Positions 30,162-40,088 are shown, counted from the first letter of the stretch. The stretch is DNA of 64,000 nt from Nakamurella alba (GCF_009707545.1 NZ_WLYK01000001.1:1054001-1118000); one strand, 5' to 3'. The notes: generated by a model not told the origin, from the letters alone. Translations and numbers: made by a program.

Positions 30162-33100
30162 GTGAAGGTATTCGGCAGGGTGTCCGCGACGCCGCGATCG
30201 ACGCCGTCCTCTCCCGTCCGGACGCTCTCCCGGCACTCGATCCGTGGACTGCTGGCCCTTCCGTTGGCGGTCGTGCTCACCCTCGGTGTCGGTGTCCCCG
30301 GCGCCCTCGCGCTCCCTGCCGACGAGCCGGCTCCGAGCGCGTCGACGGAGTCGTCGGCGGGCTCAGGGGCCTCCGTCGACTGCTGGACCACCTCCGTCGA
30401 CGGCGTGTCCTACGACGCCGGCGCACCCGACCCGGCGATCGACCTCGGCGACCCCGCGGTCGCCGACCCCCCGCCCGCGGTCGACCTCGGCGACCCGGCG
30501 ACGGCATCGGTCGACCCGGCGGCACAGGCCGGCACCGAGGTCACCGCTGCCGGCGGGTCCTTCGACGGCGTCCGGCTCACGGTCGGCCAGGTGGCCGCGG
30601 CGAAGTCGGTCATCGACGCCGGCCAGCAGATGGGCATCAGCCGCCGGGGCGTCCGGGTGGCCATCGCCGTGGCGCTGCAGGCTTCCGACCTGGATCCGGC
30701 CGCAGCCGACGCGGTGGGCGCCGGCCTCTTCCTGGAACCCGCGGTCGGCCCGGTCCTCGGACTGCGCAATCCCCAGAGCAATCCGTCGGACAGCCTCACC
30801 GCCGCGAGCTCCGCCGACGAGTCGTCCCGGTCCTTCTTCGGCGCGCTGCAGCGCGCAGTCCCGGACTACGACACCGACCCCCGCGCGGACTGGGAGCTCG
30901 GCGAGGCGGCGACCGACGGCCGGATCGGCCGCGACGCCCTGCAGTGGTACGGCGTGGCCAACGCGCTCAACGACGCGTACAACCCGTTCCTGAAGGTCGG
31001 TGCCGGTGCGGTCCGGGCGATGGATCCCTCCGCCCCGGCGGTGCTGGCCGGCTCCGCCGCCGAGACGCTGGCCACCGCGGATGCCGCGGAGCTGGCCGCG
31101 CTGGCCGGCCCGGCCCCGCGCGGTGCCGCCGCCCCGGTCCCGGCCCTCCGCGGACCCGCCGACGCCACCACCGACGATGCGCCCGCCACCGAGGAATCCG
31201 GCGACGGGCTGGTCGTCCCGCTGGTCCAGCTGGTCCTCGGCGATGCCCCCGACACCACGAGCGCGTCGGTGACCACGACCACGGCGGCGACCACCGACAC
31301 AGCGGCGACTGATGCCACGACCACCGCTACGTCGACCACCACCATGTCGACCACTACTGCGTCGACCACTGCCGCGCCGACCACCGCCACCGCGCCGAGT
31401 GTCAGCGACACCGCCGCGAGCACCACCGAGACCACCGACCCGAGCACCAGCACGAGCTCGTCGGAGACCGGCAGCACGAGCACCAGTGCGACGAGCGCCA
31501 CCACCACGAGCACGACCACCACGAGCACGACCACCACAAGCACGACCACCACGGCGACGCCGACCACCACTCCGAAGCCCAGCACCACCCCGAAGCCCAG
31601 CACCACACCGAAGCCGTCCACCACGCCGAAGCCGTCCACGACAGCGAAGCCCACCACCACGCCGACCACCACCGCGAAGCCCACCACCACGCCGACCACC
31701 ACAGCGAAGCCGACCACCACCACGCCGACCACGCCCGCGAAGCCCACCACCGGGAACCAGGCGCCAGTGGCGAGCTCCGACCCGGAGCCGGTGCGGACCG
31801 AGGACGCCCCGCCGGTGGTGGACACGGACATCCCGGTGATCCCGACCGGCACGGACGACGACCCGGATGTCGGGTCGGACCCGGTGCCCGACTCCAGCGG
31901 CGACTACGGCACCGACGGCTACGGCTCGAACGACGACGGCAGCACCCCGGACCCGCTGGACTGCATCCCGGGCATCGGCGGCTCCACCACCTTCGACCCC
32001 GGCATGATCATCTCCGACGAGGTGTTCTACGACTCGACATCGATGACGGTGCAGCAGATCCGGGACTTCATCGACCGCGAGGGTGCGAACTGCCTGGGTG
32101 CCTACTGCCTCCGCAACCTCACCGTCGACACCCCGTCGCGCGCGGCGGACCAGTACTGCGAGGCCTACCGCGGCGGGCCGGACCAGGACGTCGCCACGAT
32201 CCTGGCGGGTCTGTCGGTGGCCTGCGGGATCAATCCCCAGGTGATGCTGGTGACGCTGCAGAAGGAGTCGGCGCTGCTGACCCGGACCTCCGTCTCGGCC
32301 TCCAGCTACGCCGCCGCCTACGGCTGGCACTGCCCGGACACCGGGCCCGGCGGCACCGCGAACTGCGACCCGGAGTACGCCGGCTTCTTCAACCAGGCCG
32401 CCGGGATGGCGAAGCAGTGGTCGCGGTACCGGGTCGATCCGCAGAAGTACAACTATCAGGCCGGCGAGACCGTCGACATCCTGTGGAACGTCGTCGAGTC
32501 GGGCTGCGGCAGCTCCCCGGTGACCATCCGGAACACCGCCACCGCGTCGCTGTACAACTACACGCCCTACCAGCCGAACGCCGCCTCGCTGGCGAGCTAC
32601 CCGGGTGTGGGTGACTCCTGCAGCACCTACGGCAACCGCAACTTCTTCTTCCTCTTCCAGAAGTGGTTCGGCCTGACCGGCGGCGGTGCGGCCCGCGACG
32701 TGCTGGTCAACGGTGTCGACGTGACGATCCCGAACGCGCCGACGGTGGCGGCCGGTGCGGCCGGTGCCGTGATCAAGGCCCCGAACGCCCGGGTGGCACA
32801 GGGCATCGCCGCCGGGTTCGCCGCGATCGGCCTGCCGTACGTCTACGGTGGCGGCACCAACGGCGGTCCCGCGGACCAGGGTTGTGCCCGGGCCGGCGGC
32901 GCGTCCAACTCCTGCCAGGGTGTGGTCGGGTTCGACTGCTCCGGGCTGACCGGGTACGTGCTGTCCCAGGCCGGTTTCCGTATCCCCGACTACTCCGGCG
33001 CCCAGCGCACGGCCGGCACCGACATCCCGTGGTCGCAGGGTCTGCCCGGCGACATCATCGGCTACGACGGGCATGTCGCGATCTACCTGGGCCTGATCGA

Positions 33101-33218
33101 CGGGGTGCCGTACCTGCTCGAGGCGCCGACCGTGGGCATGTTCGTCCAGGTCCGACCGGTCTACACCAGCAACGGCGGGGTGCCGGTCGACGGCGTGCTG
33201 CACCGCTACTGGAGCTGA
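30162..33218 (+). CDS. Large secreted NlpC/P60 cell-wall hydrolase with mucin-like linker
   Basis: Exported protein of 1018 residues. The signal sequence is near residues 30-55 (GLLALPLAVVLTLGVGVPGALA). Residues about 60-360 are of no family I recognise. Residues about 370-545 are Thr/Ser/Pro rich with TTPKPS repeats, probably a wall-spanning or glycosylated linker. Residues about 610-850 match a domain of actinobacterial secreted proteins sometimes annotated hemagglutinin (GMIISDEVFYDS, INPQVMLVTLQKESAL). The C-terminal NlpC/P60 domain has GFDCSGLTGYVLSQ with the catalytic cysteine and GHVAIYLG with the histidine. It should cut peptidoglycan peptides. No ydaO riboswitch is visible upstream. 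GTG 30162 is the preferred start. Confidence 0.85.
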   Translation: MKVFGRVSATPRSTPSSPVRTLSRHSIRGLLALPLAVVLTLGVGVPGALALPADEPAPSASTESSAGSGASVDCWTTSVDGVSYDAGAPDPAIDLGDPAVADPPPAVDLGDPATASVDPAAQAGTEVTAAGGSFDGVRLTVGQVAAAKSVIDAGQQMGISRRGVRVAIAVALQASDLDPAAADAVGAGLFLEPAVGPVLGLRNPQSNPSDSLTAASSADESSRSFFGALQRAVPDYDTDPRADWELGEAATDGRIGRDALQWYGVANALNDAYNPFLKVGAGAVRAMDPSAPAVLAGSAAETLATADAAELAALAGPAPRGAAAPVPALRGPADATTDDAPATEESGDGLVVPLVQLVLGDAPDTTSASVTTTTAATTDTAATDATTTATSTTTMSTTTASTTAAPTTATAPSVSDTAASTTETTDPSTSTSSSETGSTSTSATSATTTSTTTTSTTTTSTTTTATPTTTPKPSTTPKPSTTPKPSTTPKPSTTAKPTTTPTTTAKPTTTPTTTAKPTTTTPTTPAKPTTGNQAPVASSDPEPVRTEDAPPVVDTDIPVIPTGTDDDPDVGSDPVPDSSGDYGTDGYGSNDDGSTPDPLDCIPGIGGSTTFDPGMIISDEVFYDSTSMTVQQIRDFIDREGANCLGAYCLRNLTVDTPSRAADQYCEAYRGGPDQDVATILAGLSVACGINPQVMLVTLQKESALLTRTSVSASSYAAAYGWHCPDTGPGGTANCDPEYAGFFNQAAGMAKQWSRYRVDPQKYNYQAGETVDILWNVVESGCGSSPVTIRNTATASLYNYTPYQPNAASLASYPGVGDSCSTYGNRNFFFLFQKWFGLTGGGAARDVLVNGVDVTIPNAPTVAAGAAGAVIKAPNARVAQGIAAGFAAIGLPYVYGGGTNGGPADQGCARAGGASNSCQGVVGFDCSGLTGYVLSQAGFRIPDYSGAQRTAGTDIPWSQGLPGDIIGYDGHVAIYLGLIDGVPYLLEAPTVGMFVQVRPVYTSNGGVPVDGVLHRYWS

Positions 33219-33233
33219 GCGCTCCGACCAGTC

Positions 33234-33256
33234 CCGGGAGCCGATGCTGCTCCCGG
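33234..33256 (+). terminator. Terminator hairpin after the NlpC/P60 gene
   Basis: CCGGGAGC (33234-33241) pairs with GCTCCCGG (33249-33256) around a 7-nt loop, 15 nt after the stop codon. Confidence 0.65.
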
Positions 33257-33455
33257 CCGTCCGGGCCGATAAACTGGGTGCTGCCGGTGACGCATCGGCA
33301 ATCCGAGCAGGTGCCCACCGAACCCGTCCGCAGACGCGGCGCAGGACGTGGGCACGACCAATGACGAGTGCCGCTGTCGCGGCGAGGGGGAGTCAGGGCG
33401 TGGCAACGGCAGGCAGGATCTCGTCGGCGTGGTGCGAACGACGCACGCCCGACGA

Positions 33456-36365
33456 ATGTCCGCAGCCGCCGCGCCGCACCCACGCCGACCGGCCGACACC
33501 GTGACGGCGGGCGGACCCTTCTCCTGGGCCGGTGCGGTCCTGCTGCTGTTCTTCGTCGCCGCGGTGCTGGCGCCCTGGCTGATCCGGCTGTTCGACCGAT
33601 CGGCGATCATCGCGCTCGCGCTCCTCCCCGCCGCCACCACCGTCTGGGCGGCGGTCATGGTGCCGGCCGCGCTGGACGGCGGGCACCGGGCGCTGCGGAT
33701 CAGCTGGATCCCGACCCTCGGTCTGACCCTGGACCTGCGCTGGGACGCGCTGTCCGCGGTGCTGACGCTCGTGGTGGCCGGCATCGGCACCCTGGTGATG
33801 CTGTACTCGGCGCGGTACTTCCCGGCCGGGGACGACGGCGCCGGCCGCTACACCGGGGCGCTGCTGGCCTTCGCCGGCGCGATGCTCGGACTGGTCCTGG
33901 CGGACAACCTGTTCCTGCTGCTGGTCTGCTGGGAGCTGACCGGCATGCTGTCCTACCTGCTCATCGCATTGCGGACCGGCAAGCAGTCGGCCCGGAAGGC
34001 GGCGTCGCAGGCGTTCATCGTGACCACCGCCGGCGGACTGGCGATGCTGATCGGCGCCGTGATGATCGGCGTCCAGGCCGGCACCTACCGGATCTCGGAG
34101 ATCCTCGCCGCGCCGCCGACCGGTGCGATCGTGCACACCGGGGTGGTGCTGCTGCTGGTCGGCGGCCTGAGCAAGTCGGCGATCTTCCCGTTCCAGTTCT
34201 GGCTGCCGGGCGCCATGGCGGCCCCGACCCCGGCCAGTGCCTACCTGCACGCCGCGACCATGGTGAAGGCGGGCATCTACCTGTTCGCCCGGTTCGCCCC
34301 GGCATTCGCCGGCCTGGGTGCCTGGCAGCCGGTGCTGATCGGGCTGGGCGCGATCACCATGCTCTACGGCGCCGTGCAGGCGCTCCGGCAACGCGACCTC
34401 AAGCTGCTGCTGGCCTACGGCACGGTGTCCCAGCTGGGCCTGATGACGGTGGTGCTCGGCGTCGGCACCCCGGACGCCCTGCTCGCCGGGCTGGCCCTGC
34501 TGATCGGTCACGCCTCGTTCAAGGCGGCCCTGTTCTTCGTCGTCGGGATCATCGACACCGGTACCGGCACCAGGGATCTCACCATGTTGTCCGGCCTCGG
34601 CCGGCAACGCCCGGTACTGCTGGTGACTGCGGTCCTGGCGGCGGTGTCGATGGCCGGCATCCCGCCGATGATCGGCTTCGTGACCAAGGAGGCCGCGCTC
34701 GCCGCCACCACCGGTGCCGGTACCGCCGGCGCGGTCGCGACCGTGGTGATCGTCGTCGGCTCGGCGCTGACCGTCGCCTACAGCGCCCGTTTCCTCTGGG
34801 GTGCCTTCGCCACCAAGAGCGGTGTCGCCCCCACCCGGATCGCCGCCACACCGCTGCTGATGACCGCACCGACCCAGCTGCTCGTCGTGCTCGGGCTGGC
34901 CGCCGGCATCGTCCCCGGTGTGCTCGAGGGCATCGTGCAGTCGTACGCCGGCACGGCGGGACAGACGCACACCGACGCGCTGGCGCTGTGGCACGGGTTC
35001 ACCCTCGCCCTCGGCCTGTCCGCGCTGGCCTGGCTGGTCGGTGCCGCGGTCTACCTCGGGCAGCGGGCCGCCGAGCGCCGCCGTACGCCGGCCCGCCCGG
35101 GCAACGATCCCGGCACCGTCTACCGGTGGCTGACCGGGCTGCTCGAGGAGGGCGCCGCCCGGTTCACCGGGCTGACGCACCGCGGGTCGCTGCCGTCCTC
35201 GATGGGCGCGATCCTGCTGGTGCTCATCGTGTTCCCGGGCAGCATGCTGATCGCTTCCGGTGCCGGGCCGGCCCACGTGATCGCCTGGGAGGAACCGGCC
35301 GAGGCGGTCATCGCGCTGATCGTGATCGTCCTGGCCGTGATGACCCTGCGGAGCAAGCGCGGTCTGACCGCGGTGCTGCTGGTCGGCGGCATCGGCTACG
35401 CCGTCGCCGTGTTGTTCGTGCTGCGCGGTGCGCCGGACCTGGCGCTGACCCAGATCCTGGTGGAGACGGTGACCCTGGTGGCGGCGCTGCTGGTGCTGCG
35501 CCGGCTGCCGGACACCGCCCTCTACGAGGCCCGCCCGGGCAACCGGGTCCGCGCGGTGCTGGCCGTCGGGGTCGGTGCGCTGATGACCGCCGTCGCGCTG
35601 ATCCTGCCGGGATCCCGGGTGACGGCACCGATCTCGACCGAGCTCACCAACCTCGCGGTGGAGTACGGCGGCGGCAGCAACGTGGTCAACGTGATCCTGG
35701 TGGACACCCGCGGCTGGGACACCTTCGGCGAGATCCTGGTGCTGGTGGCCGCGGCGACCGGTGTCGCCTCGCTGGTGTTCCTGCAGAACCGCACCGGCGC
35801 CGCCCCGCGCCGGCCGTCCGCGGAGGCCGGGAACCTGCCGAAGCCGAACAGCCCGACGCCGTGGTTGCGTTCGCCGTGGGTGCCGCGCCGCTCGCTGCTG
35901 CTGGAGGTGGTGACCCGGCTGATCTTCCACACCGTGGTGATCTTCTCGGTCTACGTGTTGTTCGTCGGGCACGACCAGCCGGGCGGTGGGTTCGCCGGCG
36001 GGTTGATCGTCGGGCTCGCGCTCACCCTGCGGTACATCGCCGGCGGGGCGTTCGAACTCGGCGAGGCCGCGCCGTGGGACGTCGGCGCGATCCTGGGTGC
36101 CGGCATCGTGCTGGCGGTCGGGACGGCGGCCGGCGGGCTGTTCTTCGGCGGGGACGTGCTGCAGAGCGTGATCCTCAAGGCGGACGTGCCGCTGCTCGGC
36201 GAGTTCAAGTTCGTCACCTCGTCGCTGTTCGACATCGGTGTCTACCTGGTGGTGATCGGCATGGTGCTGGACGTGCTCCGGTCGCTCGGTGCCGGCATCG
36301 ACCGCATCGACCACTTCGACACGGTGCGCGCACCGTCGACCCGTCGCCGGGAGGTGGCCCGGTGA
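33456..36365 (+). CDS. mrpA: Mrp Na+(K+)/H+ antiporter subunit A fused to subunit B
   Basis: Polytopic membrane protein of about 970 residues, the largest Mrp subunit and related to NuoL. HAATMVKAGIYLFARF is the NuoL-type proton-channel motif. The C-terminal third (from about 780, LIFHTVVIFSVYVLFVGHDQPGGGFAGGL) is the MrpB (DUF4040/MnhB) region, explaining the absence of a separate mrpB. Start is uncertain: ATG 33456 is chosen; GTG 33501 and GTG 33348 are in frame, none with a strong ribosome binding site. First gene of a tightly overlapped six-gene operon that exports Na+ or K+ in exchange for protons. Confidence 0.92.
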   Translation: MSAAAAPHPRRPADTVTAGGPFSWAGAVLLLFFVAAVLAPWLIRLFDRSAIIALALLPAATTVWAAVMVPAALDGGHRALRISWIPTLGLTLDLRWDALSAVLTLVVAGIGTLVMLYSARYFPAGDDGAGRYTGALLAFAGAMLGLVLADNLFLLLVCWELTGMLSYLLIALRTGKQSARKAASQAFIVTTAGGLAMLIGAVMIGVQAGTYRISEILAAPPTGAIVHTGVVLLLVGGLSKSAIFPFQFWLPGAMAAPTPASAYLHAATMVKAGIYLFARFAPAFAGLGAWQPVLIGLGAITMLYGAVQALRQRDLKLLLAYGTVSQLGLMTVVLGVGTPDALLAGLALLIGHASFKAALFFVVGIIDTGTGTRDLTMLSGLGRQRPVLLVTAVLAAVSMAGIPPMIGFVTKEAALAATTGAGTAGAVATVVIVVGSALTVAYSARFLWGAFATKSGVAPTRIAATPLLMTAPTQLLVVLGLAAGIVPGVLEGIVQSYAGTAGQTHTDALALWHGFTLALGLSALAWLVGAAVYLGQRAAERRRTPARPGNDPGTVYRWLTGLLEEGAARFTGLTHRGSLPSSMGAILLVLIVFPGSMLIASGAGPAHVIAWEEPAEAVIALIVIVLAVMTLRSKRGLTAVLLVGGIGYAVAVLFVLRGAPDLALTQILVETVTLVAALLVLRRLPDTALYEARPGNRVRAVLAVGVGALMTAVALILPGSRVTAPISTELTNLAVEYGGGSNVVNVILVDTRGWDTFGEILVLVAAATGVASLVFLQNRTGAAPRRPSAEAGNLPKPNSPTPWLRSPWVPRRSLLLEVVTRLIFHTVVIFSVYVLFVGHDQPGGGFAGGLIVGLALTLRYIAGGAFELGEAAPWDVGAILGAGIVLAVGTAAGGLFFGGDVLQSVILKADVPLLGEFKFVTSSLFDIGVYLVVIGMVLDVLRSLGAGIDRIDHFDTVRAPSTRRREVAR

Positions 36366-36745
36366 ACCCGAACGCGCTTGACTCCAACGTCACCATCGCG
36401 GTGATCATCGGCGTCAGCTTCGCCTGCGGCGTCTACCTGCTGATGAGCAAGAACCTGATCCGGGTGCTGCTCGGCTTCCTGCTCGTCGGGCACGGCACCA
36501 ACCTTTTGCTGCTCTCCAGCGGCCGCGGTGGGATCGCGCCGATCGCCGGCAGCGACGGTGATCTCGCCGACCCGCTGCCGCAGGCGCTGATCCTCACCTC
36601 GATCGTCATCACCCTGGCCGTGGTGACCTTCCTACTGGCCATGGCGTACCGGAACTACCGACTGACCAGGGAGACCGAGGTCGCCGACGATCCGGACGAT
36701 GCCGCAGTGGCCCACCGGGGCGAGACCGTGGGCGGTGGCGAATGA
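36362..36745 (+). CDS. mrpC: Mrp antiporter subunit C
   Basis: Membrane protein of 127 residues, NuoK-like, with three helices: VTIAVIIGVSFACGVYLLM, LIRVLLGFLLVGHGTNLLLL and LPQALILTSIVITLAVVTFLLAMAY. PLPQALILTSIVI is the conserved MrpC/NuoK block. GTG 36362 overlaps the mrpA stop by 4 nt. Confidence 0.92.
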   Translation: MNPNALDSNVTIAVIIGVSFACGVYLLMSKNLIRVLLGFLLVGHGTNLLLLSSGRGGIAPIAGSDGDLADPLPQALILTSIVITLAVVTFLLAMAYRNYRLTRETEVADDPDDAAVAHRGETVGGGE

Positions 36746-38382
36746 CCGCCGCCGCACTGCTGCCCACCGCCGTCATGCTGCCGATGGCCGGTGCCGCGCT
36801 CACCCTGATCCTCGGCAAGCGGCCGAAGGCGCAGCGGATCGTGTCCGTCTCGGTGCTGATCCTGCAGCTGGTGGTGGAGATCTCGATGCTGCTCGCGGTC
36901 GACGCGAACGGCACGCTGGTCGTCCAGGTCGGCGGCTGGTCGGCGCCGTTCGGCATCACCCTGGTCGCCGACCGGCTGGCGACGCTGATGTTGGTGGTGT
37001 CCACCACGGTCACCCTGGCGGTGCTGATCTACGCGATCTCGGCCGACCACGCGGACGGCGAGGAGACGGACACCCCGGTCACGATCTTCCACCCGGCGTT
37101 CCTGATCCTGGCCACGGGTGTGTCCAACGCGTTCCTGGCCGGCGACCTGTTCAACCTGTTCGTCTCGTTCGAGATCCTGCTGACCGCCAGCTATGTGCTG
37201 ATCACCAGTGGCGGCACGATGGAGCGGCTGCGTGACGGGGCGCCGTACGTGGTGGTCTCGCTGCTGTCGTCGATCATCTTCCTGTCCGGCATCGCGCTGG
37301 TGTACACCGCCACCGGCACCGTCAATCTCGCCGATCTGGCTGGCAAGATGGCCGCCCTGCCGGTCGGGATCGTGCTGGTGCTGCAGGCGATGCTGCTGGT
37401 CGCGTTCGGGGTGAAGGCCGCGATCTGGCCGATGCAGCAGTGGTTGCCGGACTCGTACCCGACGGCGCCGGCCCCGGTGACCGCGGTGTTCGCCGGCCTG
37501 CTCACCAAGGTCGGGGTGTACGCGATCATCCGGGTGCAGACGCTGCTGTTCCCGGGCGGCAACTTCGACGACCTGCTGATGATCATCGCCGCGATCACCA
37601 TGGTGATCGGCATCCTCGGCGCGCTCGCCCAGGCGGGCATCAAGAGGATGCTGTCGTTCACCCTGGTCTCGCACATCGGCTACATGCTGTTCGGGGTGGC
37701 GGCGCACAACGAGATCGGGCTGGCCGCTTCGATCTTCTACGTGATGCACCACATCCTGGTGCAGACCGCGCTGTTCCTGGCCGCGGGCCTGATCGAACGG
37801 GTGGCCGGGACGACGCAGCTCAGTCGGTTGTCCGGGCTGGCCGCGGCGTCCCCGCTGCTGGCCGTGCTGTTCTTCGTCCCCGCGATGAACCTGGCCGGGG
37901 TGCCGCCGTTCTCCGGGTTCCTCGGCAAGGTCGGCCTGTTCGAGGCCGGGGTCGAGAACGGTTCTGCGGTGGCCTATGTCGTGGTCGGCGCGGGCGCGCT
38001 CACCTCGCTGCTCACGCTCTACACGATCCTGCGGGTGTGGGGCCGGGCGTTCTGGCGGCCCGATCCGGAGGTGCTGGAGGGCGGCGCGCCGGGGGAGAGG
38101 ATCCGGCCCGGTCAGGACAAGAAGTGGTTCGCGGCCACCCAGGCCCGGCGGACGGCGCTGCGCACCGCGGCGGCCCGGCTGCCGCTGGGCATGCTGGTCG
38201 CCACCACCTTCGTGGTGGCGGTGACGCTGGTGCTGACGGTGGTCGGCGGCCCGATCTACGGGGTGGCGGAACGGGCGGCGGAGAACCTGGGCGACCGGAA
38301 CGGGTACATCACCGCGGTCTTCGGTGCGGACGCCTCCTCCGGCACCGGCGGGCTGCAGGTCACCGAGGGGGCGGGACCGTGA
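36742..38382 (+). CDS. mrpD: Mrp antiporter subunit D
   Basis: Polytopic membrane protein of 546 residues homologous to NuoM/NuoN. FNLFVSFEILLTASYVLI holds the membrane glutamate, and FGVKAAIWPMQQWLPDSYPTAPAPVTAVFAGLLTKVG is the proton-channel core with its lysines. ATGA overlap with mrpC, GTGA overlap with mrpE. Together with MrpA it forms the ion-translocating part of the complex. Confidence 0.93.
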   Translation: MTAAALLPTAVMLPMAGAALTLILGKRPKAQRIVSVSVLILQLVVEISMLLAVDANGTLVVQVGGWSAPFGITLVADRLATLMLVVSTTVTLAVLIYAISADHADGEETDTPVTIFHPAFLILATGVSNAFLAGDLFNLFVSFEILLTASYVLITSGGTMERLRDGAPYVVVSLLSSIIFLSGIALVYTATGTVNLADLAGKMAALPVGIVLVLQAMLLVAFGVKAAIWPMQQWLPDSYPTAPAPVTAVFAGLLTKVGVYAIIRVQTLLFPGGNFDDLLMIIAAITMVIGILGALAQAGIKRMLSFTLVSHIGYMLFGVAAHNEIGLAASIFYVMHHILVQTALFLAAGLIERVAGTTQLSRLSGLAAASPLLAVLFFVPAMNLAGVPPFSGFLGKVGLFEAGVENGSAVAYVVVGAGALTSLLTLYTILRVWGRAFWRPDPEVLEGGAPGERIRPGQDKKWFAATQARRTALRTAAARLPLGMLVATTFVVAVTLVLTVVGGPIYGVAERAAENLGDRNGYITAVFGADASSGTGGLQVTEGAGP

Positions 38383-39050
38383 TCCGCGGCAAGGGCAGCC
38401 GGGTCCGGTCCGCCGTCCGCCACCGCACCGGCGGCTGGCGTACCTGGTGCATCACCATGGGCTGGCTGCTGCTGGTCTGGTTCGCGCTGTGGGGCGCGGT
38501 GTCGCCGTGGCTGGCACTGGCCGGCATCGCCGCCTCGGCGGCCCTGCTGCTGCTGTTCCCGCTGCCGGTGGTGGAGTTCTCGTTCGGTCTGCACCCGTGG
38601 CGCACCGTCGTGCTGATCGGCCGGTTCTTCTACGACGTCCTGGTCGCCAGTGCCCAGGTGGCCTGGCTCGCGGTGCGGCCCCGGCCGCCGGCCGGTGCGA
38701 TCACCACGGTGCAGCTGCGGTCGACCTCCGACCTGGTGCAGACGCTGGTCTCGCTGGCCGTGTCGCTGGTCCCGGGCAGCCTGATCATCGAGGCGGACCC
38801 GGAGAACCGGACCCTGGTGATCCACGTGCTCGACGTGAAACCCGGTGGCCTGTCGGCCTTCCACCGGCAGGTGCTGGACCAGGAGGAGCGGATCCTGCAG
38901 GCACTGGGCAGCAAGGACGAGATCGACGCCGTGATGATCGGCGAGGACGACGGCGAGCTGGCGATGCACAGCGGTGCGGTCACCCTCGGCAGCACGGTGC
39001 TGCTGGGCGACGGACCCCGCAAGGACGACGGGACGGAGGAGCGGGCATGA
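38379..39050 (+). CDS. mrpE: Mrp antiporter subunit E
   Basis: Membrane protein of 223 residues. Two or three N-terminal helices (WCITMGWLLLVWFALWGAV, ALAGIAASAALLLLF) are followed by a cytoplasmic domain with SLVPGSLIIEADPENRTLVIHVLD, the MrpE hallmark. It is longer than Bacillus MrpE (about 160) because of a charged C-terminal tail. GTG 38379 overlaps the mrpD stop. Confidence 0.9.
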   Translation: MIRGKGSRVRSAVRHRTGGWRTWCITMGWLLLVWFALWGAVSPWLALAGIAASAALLLLFPLPVVEFSFGLHPWRTVVLIGRFFYDVLVASAQVAWLAVRPRPPAGAITTVQLRSTSDLVQTLVSLAVSLVPGSLIIEADPENRTLVIHVLDVKPGGLSAFHRQVLDQEERILQALGSKDEIDAVMIGEDDGELAMHSGAVTLGSTVLLGDGPRKDDGTEERA

Positions 39051-39307
39051 CGGTGGTGTTCGTGATCGCGGCCGCGCTGTTCGGTGTCGGGGCCATCGGC
39101 GCGGCGGTGCGGCTGGTGCGCGGGCCGTCGCTGCTGGACCGGGCGGTGGCGCTGGACGTGCTGCTGGCGGTGGTGACCGGGGTGATCGTGCTGATCGCCG
39201 CGATCGAGCGGAGTGCCACCACCCTGGTGATCGGGGTGGTGGTCGCATTGCTCGGCTTCATCGGCTCGGCCGGGCTGGCCAAGCTGCTGCCGGGGGAGCG
39301 CCAGTGA
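39047..39307 (+). CDS. mrpF: Mrp antiporter subunit F
   Basis: Three-helix membrane protein of 86 residues. GAAVRLVRGPSLLDRAVALDVL is the MrpF signature, with RGPS and the aspartate in helix 2. ATGA overlap with mrpE and GTGA overlap with mrpG. Confidence 0.92.
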   Translation: MTVVFVIAAALFGVGAIGAAVRLVRGPSLLDRAVALDVLLAVVTGVIVLIAAIERSATTLVIGVVVALLGFIGSAGLAKLLPGERQ

Positions 39308-39645
39308 CCGCCGGATGGGTCGACGTCGTCTCCGGCATCGCGCTGGTGCTGGGCGCGCTGCTGTCGGCGCTGGCCGGGATCGCCGTGCTGCGGTTCCCGG
39401 ACACCATGAGCCGGATCCACGCCGCGACCAAGCCGCAGGTGCTCGGCATCATGCTGCTGATGCTCGGGGTGGGACTGCGGGTCGGGTCGTGGGCGGTGGT
39501 CGGGCTGCTGGTGCTGGTGGTGGTGCTGCAGTTCGTCACCGCGCCGGTGTCGGCGCACCTGGTGGTGCGGGCCGCCCACCGGCGCGGCGACGGTGCCCGG
39601 GAAGGCTCGGATCAGGACGGCTCGACGACCAGCATCCAGAGGTGA
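39304..39645 (+). CDS. mrpG: Mrp antiporter subunit G
   Basis: Three-helix membrane protein of 113 residues. RFPDTMSRIHAATKPQVLG is the MrpG block. It is the last gene of the operon; its final 34 nt overlap the convergent VOC gene. Confidence 0.92.
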   Translation: MTAGWVDVVSGIALVLGALLSALAGIAVLRFPDTMSRIHAATKPQVLGIMLLMLGVGLRVGSWAVVGLLVLVVVLQFVTAPVSAHLVVRAAHRRGDGAREGSDQDGSTTSIQR

Positions 39646-40019
39646 CCGTCCGGGTCGGCGAAGCTGCCGGAGTACCCCCAGGGTTGCTGCTGCGGGGGTG
39701 TGACCACGCTGCCGCCACCGGCCTGCGCCTTCGCCAGCAGCTCGTCCACCTCGGCGGAGGTGGCCGGCGCCAGTGACAGCTGCACCTCGGCGACCCCTGG
39801 ACCGGCGACCGTCCGGTCGCCGATGGTCCAACCGAACCCCCCGGTCGGGATCAGCATCAGCCGCAGCCCGTCGTTGACCACGAACTGCAGTGGTTCCGGC
39901 AGGCCGTCCTCGGCGATCGGGCCGATCGTGTCGAGCCCGAGCGCGCCGGCGTAGAACGCGTGCGCCCGCCCCCGGTCCTCCGTCGGCAGGCACACCACCA
40001 CCGGCCCGAATGTCGTCAT
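39612..40019 (-). CDS. VOC-superfamily (glyoxalase/bleomycin-resistance fold) protein
   Basis: Protein of 135 residues from ATG 40019 with the paired beta-alpha-beta-beta-beta fold. DRGRAHAFYAGALGLDT opens the domain and FADPDGHLWMLVVE closes it with the usual metal-ligand glutamate. Ligand unknown. It follows the SIP operon terminator at 40046-40078 and so should have its own promoter in a very short gap, or depend on read-through. Confidence 0.82.
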   Translation of the reverse strand: MTTFGPVVVCLPTEDRGRAHAFYAGALGLDTIGPIAEDGLPEPLQFVVNDGLRLMLIPTGGFGWTIGDRTVAGPGVAEVQLSLAPATSAEVDELLAKAQAGGGSVVTPPQQQPWGYSGSFADPDGHLWMLVVEPS

Positions 40020-40045
40020 TGCTCGTCCTCCTGCGTGTGTTCGGT

Positions 40046-40078
40046 CCCCGCCGGTAGGTGGACCGGGCACCGGCGGGG
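40046..40078 (-). terminator. Terminator of the siderophore operon
   Basis: CCCCGCCGGT (40046-40055) pairs perfectly with 40069-40078, leaving a 13-nt loop, starting 11 nt after the stop of the siderophore-interacting protein gene on the minus strand. Confidence 0.7.
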
Positions 40079-40088
40079 AACTCATCGG

